Assembly: GCA_900128395.1 (NCBI GenBank)
Contig: LT649582.1
Coordinates: forward strand, 1-19,392
Length of the DNA stretch: 19,392 nt
Source: Stramenopiles sp. TOSAG23-2
Taxonomy: Eukaryota > Sar
Direction: 5' to 3'
The notes under the pieces were generated by a model. It saw nothing but the letters and a program-made list of their open reading frames with translations, searched no databases and was not told the DNA's origin. The translations under genes and the position numbers were made by a program. Positions within the stretch are counted from its first letter, which is position 1. Each line of letters starts with the position of its first letter. Shown here piece by piece: positions 9,024-16,377 of this stretch.

Positions 9024-9705
9024 ATAAATAAAAAAAATACAAAGTTCGTACTATGCCCCCCCATACGAATAATAAATTAAAAAATTATACCGTGTATTAT
9101 GTTTTTTATTAATCCTCGCGAATTTTAGGTCTACACACATGACTTCTTTTTCCCTTCTTCTCTCACAAGTAGAAATATACGTATAGTATAAATAAAAAAA
9201 ATACAAAGTTCGTACTATGCCCCCCCATACGAATAATAAATTAAAAAATTATACCGTGTATTATGTTTTTTATTAATCCTCGCGAATTTTAGGTCTACAC
9301 ACATGACTTCTTTTTCCCTTCTTCTCTCACAAGTAGAAATATACGTATAGTAAAATATATCTTTTTATTTTAATGTCCATCCCTCTTAATACTTGGCCAT
9401 AATATATTATAATATAAATAAAAAAGAAAGGTTTTTATGAATGATAGACACACAAGTATTAAAAAGCAATAAATAAAAAAAATACAAAGTTCGTACTATG
9501 CCCCCCCATACGAATAATAAATTTTAAAAAAAATTATACCGTGTATTATGTTTTTTATTAATCCTCTGCGCGAATTTTAGGTCTACACACATAACTTCTT
9601 TTTCCCTTCTTCTCTCACAAGTAGAAATATACGCGTAGTTCGTAATATCTTTATTTTAATGTCCATCCCTCTTAATACTTGGCCATAATATGATATATTA
9701 TAATA
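9024..9705. repeat. Layered tandem duplications, 164-bp pair plus a diverged third copy
   Basis: 9024-9187 and 9188-9351 are perfect 164-bp tandem copies. A third copy at about 9469-9705 matches 9188-9420, including flanking sequence (CTTAATACTTGGCCATAATA) missing after copy 1, with several indels. An older ~235-bp duplication was thus followed by a recent 164-bp one. Each copy holds a C7 tract between TTCGTA and TACGAA arms (small hairpin), and on the minus strand a short ORF beginning MCVDLKFA. No convincing gene. Confidence 0.85.
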
Positions 9706-9938
9706 TTTTTTCTTTCCAAAAATACTTACTATCTGTGTGTTCATAATTAAAGCTTTAGACATGGTATATCAAGCATGATATCTATCAATCTTTCTCTTAC
9801 CTTTACCCCCTCTTCTTCTCATTTAATATCATTATGGTATTCATAAAATATATTTCAAAGCATTTATCAATTCTTTATATGATTTATATGATAAGCTCGT
9901 CATCAATATATTTATAACACCCATATATGTATTAATAT
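9706..9938. other. AT-rich spacer
   Basis: No ORF, repeat or RNA gene recognised between the repeat cluster and the small minus-strand ORF. Confidence 0.4.
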
Positions 9939-10025
9939 TTATTTTCTTAAAGCAACAGTTTTCCCCCTAAAACCTGATTTTTGTCCTTTCGGGCAAATTT
10001 GTTGTTGACTTTTTGTACCTGTGCG

Positions 10026-10196
10026 TCACGGTTTTATAAATTTTTTAGGGCCAAATTCTTCCTGCTTCCTATAGCCTTTTACTTTGTCTTGCTGGCGATG
10101 ATAGTTTTGGTTCTTCTGCTGCTGCTTCTTAGAAGTATTATTACGAAGTTCCAGTTCTTCCATGCCTTTTTTAAGGCTTGAGTGTTTATTTGTCAT
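10026..10196 (-). CDS. Small basic ORF (56 aa), possibly broken by TGA
   Basis: From the ATG at 10196 (in-frame second ATG at 10163) the minus strand reads MTNKHSSLKKGMEELELRN, a Gln/Lys-rich middle and EEFGPKKFIKP, then TGA at 10026-10028. The same frame continues protein-like for 28 more codons (RTGTKSQQQICPKGQKSG...) to a TAA at 9939-9941. The low-complexity but polar composition differs from the surrounding AT-rich noise. It may be a small gene ending at TGA, a decayed gene, or an exon of a larger spliced gene. No family recognised. Confidence 0.4.
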   Translation of the reverse strand: MTNKHSSLKKGMEELELRNNTSKKQQQKNQNYHRQQDKVKGYRKQEEFGPKKFIKP

Positions 10197-10413
10197 GTTT
10201 ATATACTATATAATTATTATATATATATATATATCTACCCACCAAAATTTTTCAATATACACTACGCCAAAATTTTATTATATTAAAAAAGATATGGAGT
10301 GTTTATTTGTCATGTTTATATACTATATAATTATTATATATATATATATATCTACCCACCAAAATTTTTCAATATACACTACGCCAAAATTTTATTATAT
10401 TAAAAAAGATATG
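10180..10413. repeat. Perfect 117-bp tandem duplication over the start of the small minus-strand ORF
   Basis: Copies 10180-10296 and 10297-10413 are identical. The inner copy includes the ATG at 10196 and the next five codons of the minus-strand ORF. The outer copy repeats that start at 10313, giving an 11-codon upstream ORF (MTNKHSISFLI). Most of the unit is AT-rich 5' flank with an AT dinucleotide run. Confidence 0.85.
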
Positions 10414-10538
10414 AACGTATACAATTGCTGCGTAAAACAAATACTATCGTACATACACAATAAAATGTAGTATCTCTATATATATATATCCAGTTCTTCA
10501 CACACAGGTATATGTATTTATTCATTAAAATCGTGTAT

Positions 10539-10770
10539 CCCGATATAATTTTTACTGTGCCGGCCAGTCGTAAATTTGTGGTACAAATTTGTTGGTATAC
10601 TTAAACACTATATTAGCTATCAAATACACAAATTAATCGGTTTTCAGGTTTTCGAGTGGTTGAGTTTTGGATTAATTTGTGTGTTTGATAGTTAAATATA
10701 GTGTTTAAGTATACCAACAAATTTGTACCGAAAATTTACGACTGGCCGGCACACTAAAAATTATATCGGG
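10539..10770. mobile_element. Long inverted repeat (100-bp arms, ~30-nt loop), MITE/foldback-like
   Basis: Left arm 10539-10638 and right arm 10669-10770 are complementary with only about half a dozen mismatches or indels. The ends are CCCGATATAATTTTTA...TAAAAATTATATCGGG, and each arm contains the GC-rich core TGTGCCGGCCAGTCG (10556-10570 on the left). It encodes nothing. No clear target-site duplication flanks it (TGTAT left, AAATA right), so the foldback-element assignment is provisional; a small-RNA hairpin locus is another possibility. Confidence 0.75.
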
Positions 10771-10900
10771 AAATAAATAAAAAAATTAATGGTCAAAATG
10801 CCGCTCCTAAAACAGATGGTGTGTCCATGTTAATTTTACAACTCTACTCACTATTGATTTTTTTGAGGTAGAATAGAGGTTAGATATTATACAACCACCA

Positions 10901-11114
10901 CAGTGCTACATAATTTCTTTAACTCTTCATCATTTTCAATAGATGCTAGATATGGATTTGCTAATTTCTTAAACGACGTTGTTAATTCCATTGGTGTTGA
11001 AAAGGTGCAGTGCTACATAATTTCTTTAACTCTTCATCATTTTCAATAGATGCTAGATATGGATTTGCTAATTTCTTAAACGACGTTGTTAATTCCATTG
11101 GTGTTGAAAAGGTG
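10901..11114 (-). repeat. Perfect 107-bp tandem duplication at the 3' end of the GT8 gene
   Basis: Copies 10901-11007 and 11008-11114 are identical. The unit is not a multiple of three, so on the minus strand the frame shifts at the junction after KKLCST and ends APFQHQWN. Without the duplication the protein would end KKLCSTVVVV, using the TAA beyond the outer copy. Confidence 0.9.
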
Positions 11115-12013
11115 TCATTGTATACTAATTTCCAAAAACTTTCAAGCACATCGTATCCATCATAATCCCAATCGCATTTTTTTTTTTCATCGATCGATTT
11201 ATGCCAAGGTTTGGCACCCATGTAATGTACAAATAAAGCATTTCTTTTCATTACAATGTCCTTCCATAATATTGGATTGTATTTAAAAACTCTTTTTATT
11301 AAATTAAATTTTGGTTCCAGTGGCAAATAACGATTTTTAAAGACATCCGATAATATTCGTTCTTCTGTAGTTGCATTTTCCGGGTCCTCCAATGTTGCTT
11401 TCATTGCTTTTTCAATTTCCACATCAATTTGTTTGTTATCCTCTTCACTACAACCTAGGCATACAATAACTCCAGCATTAAAGCCCTTTTCATTTGTTGC
11501 ATTATATTTCCTTTTTTTTAAGCGAAATGCAGGACATGCTGCAAGACAAAAATCAGTTCTTTTTAACATTATTATAGTCTCTGCAAATGCTTCCCAAGGA
11601 TCACCCACGCACAATAAATCTGCATCTAAATAAATAAACGGTTTTCCTGATTTAAATAATATTCTACGTGGACTATCAACGTGTAATAATGCACCAACAC
11701 CATTATGGGTTTGAGTGATTTCAGTTGTTTCTGTCTTTGCACGTGGAAGTAATTTAATTTGAATTAGTTTACTAATAGCTTTATTTTTTTCAAGCTCTAC
11801 CTTTACATGTTCATTTGTATATACAACTAAAACAACTTGACTTTGTTTCACCATATTTTTCATATATAAATGCAATGATTTGGCTAAACAAACGACACCA
11901 GGGATATAAGATATTGTAGTTATAAATGTTGTACATATTGGTATACTTATCGACGTGCCAGCCTCACTGACATTTCGGTTTACTATATTAGTTGCTGTTC
12001 TAATCCTAGACAT
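10982..12013 (-). CDS. GT8-family glycosyltransferase, glycogenin-like (343 aa)
   Basis: A retaining GT8 enzyme transfers a sugar from a UDP-sugar, as glycogenin and galactinol synthase do. Visible marks are the N-terminal nucleotide-binding region (TTFITTISYIPGVVCLAKSL, 28-47), the metal-binding DXD as YLDADLL (DAD 130-132), the GFNAGVIV motif (177-184), and the C-terminal HYMGAKPW (263-270), the usual HxxGxxKPW of the family. No signal peptide or membrane anchor is seen, so it is probably cytosolic. The donor and acceptor cannot be assigned. The start ATG at 12011-12013 precedes MSRIRTATN. The last nine residues are altered by the 107-bp duplication but lie beyond the catalytic motifs. It is divergent with the SET-domain gene, sharing a 707-bp spacer. 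Confidence 0.85.
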   Translation of the reverse strand: MSRIRTATNIVNRNVSEAGTSISIPICTTFITTISYIPGVVCLAKSLHLYMKNMVKQSQVVLVVYTNEHVKVELEKNKAISKLIQIKLLPRAKTETTEITQTHNGVGALLHVDSPRRILFKSGKPFIYLDADLLCVGDPWEAFAETIIMLKRTDFCLAACPAFRLKKRKYNATNEKGFNAGVIVCLGCSEEDNKQIDVEIEKAMKATLEDPENATTEERILSDVFKNRYLPLEPKFNLIKRVFKYNPILWKDIVMKRNALFVHYMGAKPWHKSIDEKKKCDWDYDGYDVLESFWKLVYNDTFSTPMELTTSFKKLANPYLASIENDEELKKLCSTAPFQHQWN

Positions 12014-12720
12014 TATTATTATATACAGTTATATATTGTTATATTATTATATATATATATATATAAGTGGTAATATATATATCGATAAAATGGATTCGTC
12101 CTCCTTCCTTTCTAATTTATAAAAGAATATCTTTTGTTTTTTTGCACTTTTCTTTTACAGACACTTCTTACTCTACTACGGATATATACCATAACCATAT
12201 CTTTTTTCTTCTTCATTTTTTTTTATTTCTTTTCTTCTCTCGTCGCGGAATTTTTGTTGTGCTTGTTTTTTTTTTGAGTCGTGTTTCTTCCTATATTATT
12301 CTAGTGTACTTGTACTTAAACTGAGCGTGGCCGTAGAAGGTACGCCCTATCATGATGGGTTTAGTCCTGATGTGTCCTGTGTGGCGTCCTGGCCGATAGT
12401 CCTGTGTGGCTGATCTACGAGTCGTAATATCTTAGAGCTAAATATAATACGACGGATGAAAACCTCGCGGTGCCTCGGGGATGGGGTTTCCAATAAGTAT
12501 ATATTTAGTATACTATAAATATATATTTATATAGGATAATATCATAATATTCGGCATTCTGTGAGGTATTTCTTTCATCCATCCAAATTATATATCAAAA
12601 TTATAGTAAGTAATTTAAACAATCTCATGTGTGTAGAGAAGATAGATAGATATAGATATATTCTACACGGGAAAACAGACAAGACGTATACAAAAACATA
12701 TACATAATTTATTATTGACC
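12014..12720. other. Divergent spacer between GT8 and SET-domain genes, with a GC-rich island
   Basis: AT dinucleotide runs at about 12047-12064 and T-rich DNA are followed by an unusually G+C-rich stretch at about 12323-12490. This contains GTCCTGTGTGGC twice (12374-12385, 12399-12410) and an imperfect inverted repeat AAACCTCG...GGGGTTT (around 12461-12490). No ORF is convincing there; a structured non-coding RNA is possible but not recognised. The final 200 bp before the ATG is AT-rich. Confidence 0.4.
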
Positions 12721-14481
12721 ATGCCGAAGAAAAATAAAAAGAAGAAATCGTCCTCTAAAAAAAAAGGAAATAAAAATAAAAAGAATAAAAATATTAATAT
12801 TGCAGCAGAATTAGAAGAAAATAAAATAGCATTACAAAATTATATCAATATTATACAAGAAGTATGTGTCTCGGCAACATCGGAAAGCTGGACAACATGG
12901 CATCGTATTACAGATCTAACAAAAAATATTGACAATGTGATGAATTTACAAAACAAAATCCAAAAAAATAGTGGTAACAGTAGTAGTAGTAGTAGTAGTA
13001 CGAATAACAATAACAACCGTGAAAAATGTATTGAAGCATATCATGAATGGTTTATGAATGAAATAAATAATAATAATAATAGCAACAAGAAGAAAAAAGG
13101 TGACAAAGAAGAAGAAGAAAGTGATGATAGTAAAGAAAAAACAGCAAATGTTTATCAATCAATTCCATGTAAATGGAAAATACAAGATAGAGGCAATAAC
13201 ATGGGATTTGGTGTCGTTGCAACAGAAAAAATTGCAAAAGGCGAAACTATCATTAAAGTACCAGCATCTATGGCAATAACAAGTGAATCAGCTTTGAATG
13301 ATGAAGATTTAGGTCCAAATCTTAAAAAAGATGAATTTATAGTTAATCGTCCAACGATGGCATTAGCATTGTATTTATTGTTTGAAAAATTGAAAGGTAA
13401 AAAGTCAAAATATTATCTATTTATTCAATCATTGCCATCACGGTTCAACATGTTACCATATTACTGGACGTTAAATGATTTTCATGCAATGCGTGGATCC
13501 CCATCATTCTCTGAGACGATAAAAACTGTTTGTATGTTTGGATATGCATATGCATATCTGCATAAGAAATTGTTAATGAATGAATATACGTTTGAAAATA
13601 ATAAAGATGTATTAACAGCAAATACATTTTTACTTAGTGACTTTCGTTGGGCAATTTCATGTGTCGTATCACGACAAAATCCATTACCATCACCAGTAGA
13701 TCCGTCAAAAACTACATTGGCATTGATACCAATCTTTGAAATGTTAAATCATCAACCGAAAAGTTGTTCCCCATCCTATTTAGCAAATGAAAAATGTGCT
13801 ATCATTGAAACCACGTGTGATTATGAGAAAGATGATGAAATATTCATGGTCTACGGTCGACGGCCAAATCGAGAATTATTAATTTATAGCGGGTTTGTAA
13901 TGAAAGATAATCAATATAACAATGTCATCATTCGTTTAAAATTAAATGATGCATTGGCTAGGATACGTATGTTAGTATTGAAACGTGAAAATATTTTGCC
14001 AACAAGTTTCGGTAACTACATATTTCATTTAGAGCAAAATGGAATGCCATCTAAAAATTTATGGTATTTTGCACATGTAGCAGGTATGGATAAAAATGCT
14101 TTAACAATTGCTATGAGAATGAGTGATGAGGAAGACAATGAAGTGAGAGAGAAATGTTTAACCGGTAGAGATCGTATAATAGATGGTACTCGTGCGAGTG
14201 CATTGCATCTTATAATTCAATATGAAAATCAATTGATAAAAAATATGTTAGATTTAAAAACTTCGAGTGGAAAGCATTTGACGAAAAATGGATCTAGTAC
14301 TAGTACAAGTACTTTAGGATTGGTTGAAAATTTAATTGCAAGTGAATATACTTGTTTACTAAATTCAGTTCAATGGTGTAATACCGTCGGAAAAGTAAAT
14401 GAAATTGTTGGTTATAGTCAAATGGAAATATTGAATCAAGAATTAATTGAAAAAATGAGAAAAGCGAAGGAGAATGAATGA
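12721..14481 (+). CDS. SETD3: SETD3-like SET-domain methyltransferase (586 aa)
   Basis: SETD3 methylates a histidine of actin using S-adenosylmethionine; related SET/Rubisco-LSMT enzymes act on lysine. A Lys/Asn/Ser-rich N-terminus (1-145) is followed by the SET domain: MGFGVVATEKIAKGE (161-175), SLPSRFNMLPYYW (237-249), RWAISCVVSRQN (309-320), ALIPIFEMLNH (334-344) and YGRRPNRELLIYSGF (378-392). A helical substrate-binding-type C-terminal domain follows. The RWA-S---RQN and IP--(D/E)M-NH motifs follow SETD3 more closely than plastid LSMT as I recall them. Asn320 matches the SETD3 substrate-site Asn, but the Trp 18 residues after it in human SETD3 is Phe339 here, with one loop insertion. The start is the ATG at 12721 rather than the TTG two codons earlier. 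No transit peptide is seen. Confidence 0.8.
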   Translation: MPKKNKKKKSSSKKKGNKNKKNKNINIAAELEENKIALQNYINIIQEVCVSATSESWTTWHRITDLTKNIDNVMNLQNKIQKNSGNSSSSSSSTNNNNNREKCIEAYHEWFMNEINNNNNSNKKKKGDKEEEESDDSKEKTANVYQSIPCKWKIQDRGNNMGFGVVATEKIAKGETIIKVPASMAITSESALNDEDLGPNLKKDEFIVNRPTMALALYLLFEKLKGKKSKYYLFIQSLPSRFNMLPYYWTLNDFHAMRGSPSFSETIKTVCMFGYAYAYLHKKLLMNEYTFENNKDVLTANTFLLSDFRWAISCVVSRQNPLPSPVDPSKTTLALIPIFEMLNHQPKSCSPSYLANEKCAIIETTCDYEKDDEIFMVYGRRPNRELLIYSGFVMKDNQYNNVIIRLKLNDALARIRMLVLKRENILPTSFGNYIFHLEQNGMPSKNLWYFAHVAGMDKNALTIAMRMSDEEDNEVREKCLTGRDRIIDGTRASALHLIIQYENQLIKNMLDLKTSSGKHLTKNGSSTSTSTLGLVENLIASEYTCLLNSVQWCNTVGKVNEIVGYSQMEILNQELIEKMRKAKENE

Positions 14482-14891
14482 ATAAAAAATAATTTTTTTT
14501 TATTTAAAAATACGAAGCGTAATTAAAAATATAAAAATTTATCAAAAATACATTAGTCTTGCTTCTTTATATAATTTTAAAAAATGATGTGATGAGACCA
14601 TATCTCATATATATTTTCGTATTTTATGATATCACATGACATTTTTATTGTGTGTGGTACGAGTCGTATTTTATACATAACACAAACATTTTATTAATCT
14701 TCCTCTTTCCAAATTATACCGTATAATTGAAATAATACATCAACTACACTTATTCGCGCACTATATATAAACAAAAACCGAAAATATTAATTTTCACACA
14801 CGCACACGTAATTTTATGTAAATGCATCAGGTACCAAATGTATGATGATAATTCCAGTTTTTATAAAATAGAAATATTTAAAAAATAAAAA
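14482..14891. other. AT-rich convergent spacer between SET gene and MCTS1
   Basis: 3' flanks of two convergent genes. T-tract and A-tract DNA shortly after the TGA at 14479-14481; no ORF, repeat or RNA gene recognised. Confidence 0.4.
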
Positions 14892-14928
14892 TTAATCAAA
14901 AACGTGACTTTTCCACAATCCATCATCT

Positions 14929-15172
14929 AAATGATGAGTTTCATGTATACAAATACCTTCATTTTTTTCTTTAATATCACTAATTGACATTTTTAATAAA
15001 CCTACTGCCACTGGATTTGTTTTACCTTCGCAATATATTGCTACTGGCTGAAATGATGAGTTTCATGTATACAAATACCTTCATTTTTTTCTTTAATATC
15101 ACTAATTGACATTTTTAATAAACCTACTGCCACTGGATTTGTTTTACCTTCGCAATATATTGCTACTGGCTG
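14929..15172 (-). repeat. Perfect 122-bp tandem duplication at the 3' end of MCTS1
   Basis: Copies 14929-15050 and 15051-15172 are identical. The length is not a multiple of three, so the MCTS1 frame breaks at the junction and stops at 15041-15043. The normal C-terminus (HLDDGLWKSHVFD, stop 14892-14894) is left in the outer copy's continuation. On the gene strand the unit contains three AG|GT sites, any of which could in principle act as both donor and acceptor for a 122-nt intron that restores the frame. Confidence 0.9.
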
Positions 15173-15598
15173 TCCAGCTTTTAATTTATTACCATTTTCA
15201 GCAGTTTCGTCTGGCAAACTACCGCCTGCACTTGTCAAACCAGGACACATAACATCAGAACCTCTTAATATATGACGTATAGCACCTTTATCTACTTGTA
15301 CTTTTGTCATGAAACCAGGATATTTATACAATGTGTGCAAGCAAGGCAGATATGGCCCATCTCGATGGCTGTAAAATACACACTCTGAATTGACTAATAA
15401 TAATTGTATGCGCCCATGAAGATTTACCACTTTTAATGGTTTCTTTTTTAAATTTGGGAAAAAAACTTCATCTAAAATATTCTTTTCTTGTAACAATGGA
15501 TATTGTTCTCTTAAACGCTGTACTACTTTTTTCGCTTTTGATTTCTTCAATTCCGTCGTCCCAGCAACGGATGATTCCGAATCGAATTTTTTAAACAT
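15041..15598 (-). CDS. MCTS1: MCTS1 translation re-initiation factor (PUA domain), C-terminus disrupted (185 aa)
   Basis: MCTS1 (MCT-1, Tma20 in yeast) pairs with DENR on the 40S subunit and supports recycling and re-initiation after upstream ORFs. The match to the family runs from MFKKFD at the N-terminus through RDGPYLPCLHTLYKYP, VQVDKGAIRHILRGSDVMCP and GLTSAGG to the PUA-domain segment PVAIYCEGKTNPVAVGLLKM. The length is close to the usual ~181 residues. The ORF as read ends ETHHFSQ because of the 122-bp duplication. The family-like end, with the conserved DGLW, is encoded just downstream (14892-14933) and would be used if the duplication were absent or spliced out. The ATG at 15598 lies in a second, upstream duplication. 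Likely cytosolic. Confidence 0.9.
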   Translation of the reverse strand: MFKKFDSESSVAGTTELKKSKAKKVVQRLREQYPLLQEKNILDEVFFPNLKKKPLKVVNLHGRIQLLLVNSECVFYSHRDGPYLPCLHTLYKYPGFMTKVQVDKGAIRHILRGSDVMCPGLTSAGGSLPDETAENGNKLKAGQPVAIYCEGKTNPVAVGLLKMSISDIKEKNEGICIHETHHFSQ

Positions 15599-15742
15599 GC
15601 CTCTTTTTGTTGTTGTTGTGTTGTTAGTTAATTACTTTTCGCTTTTGATTTCTTCAATTCCGTCGTCCCAGCAACGGATGATTCCGAATCGAATTTTTTA
15701 AACATGCCTCTTTTTGTTGTTGTTGTGTTGTTAGTTAATTAC
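15529..15742 (-). repeat. Perfect 107-bp tandem duplication at the 5' end of MCTS1
   Basis: Copies 15529-15635 and 15636-15742 are identical and include the 5'UTR, the ATG and the first 23 codons. On the gene strand each copy begins GTAATTAACTAAC, resembling a donor followed by a CTAAC branch site, and the inner copy has AAAAAG just before the ATG. A 5'UTR intron removing the outer start is conceivable but lacks a pyrimidine tract. Confidence 0.9.
15628..15705 (-). pseudogene. Upstream ORF duplicating the MCTS1 N-terminus (25 codons)
   Basis: From the duplicate ATG at 15705 the frame reads MFKKFDSESSVAGTTELKK then SKAKSN and stops at TAA (15628-15630), 30 bp before the true ATG. It copies residues 1-23 of MCTS1. 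If transcribed, it is an upstream ORF on the gene for a re-initiation factor. Confidence 0.7.
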
Positions 15743-16377
15743 TACTTTTTTTCTTTTTGTATATGTATATATCTCTGCATATACACAATTTAAAAAAGTA
15801 CATAATTATTTATTTCAATCGTGAGGTCGGTGTTTTTGGGGTGTGTGTTTTAGTTTGGTGGTGGAGGAGGATGGATGAGGATCTTCACCTGGTAATCTGG
15901 TAATCTAGGATCAAATTATAATAAGGTTTTTTACGGAACAAATTTAAATTACAAATTTAAATTATTATACCACAGTTTTAGTTTAATTTACCTGGTAAAA
16001 GTTTAGTCTAAGTCTGCGTCGTCAGACTCTTTTACTTTCGAAAGAAAGATCTTGACCGCACCTTCCCAGCATCTCCTATTACTGGTGATATACTATAGTA
16101 CTGTATGTAGCAAGAAGCTGTGGGAAGGTGCGGTCAAGAACTACTGTAGTACAAAAATACTACTATTATAGACCCAACGATTTTTCTAAACAACATCACC
16201 CGGAGTAGTGTAACTTTCGTCGAACTAGCTAATAATAAGTAACGTGTTATCGATTCGTGCGCGCAGTTGAAGTGTTTGTTTTTTTGCTCGGGATATTTAT
16301 TTATAAACAGAGTTCAAACAGGAAGATACAGTTGTGTATATTAACTGCGGCTGGGTAAAAAAAACGTAGAGAACAAT
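15743..16377. other. Divergent spacer between MCTS1 and the membrane-protein gene
   Basis: Contains the doubled word GGTAATCT (about 15890-15907), AAATTTAAATTACAAATTT-type A/T palindromic sequence near 15941-15963, and a strong hairpin listed separately. No ORF. Confidence 0.45.
16050..16139. repeat. Hairpin: 19-bp perfect inverted repeat, 52-nt loop
   Basis: TCTTGACCGCACCTTCCCA at 16050-16068 is exactly complementary to 16121-16139. The arms are G+C-rich in AT-rich surroundings; the loop holds TACTATAGTACTGTA. It lies about 240 bp before the membrane-protein ATG. It could be a short foldback element or an expressed hairpin RNA; no target-site duplication was noticed. Confidence 0.75.

Noticed and set aside
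9024-9705. CRISPR-like or satellite array
   Set aside because: Only three long copies, directly adjacent or irregularly spaced, with no short repeat-spacer pattern and in a eukaryotic context.
10026-10028. Selenocysteine at the in-frame TGA
   Set aside because: No SECIS-like structure or selenoprotein motif was seen; decay or normal termination is simpler.
10162-10470. A 102-codon plus-strand ORF
   Set aside because: It is the perfect 117-bp duplication read in a stop-free frame, with AT-run-derived Tyr/Ile content.
12067-12324. An 85-codon plus-strand ORF before the SET gene
   Set aside because: No ATG at its start (GTG) and AT-rich Phe/Ile/Ser composition typical of spacer DNA.
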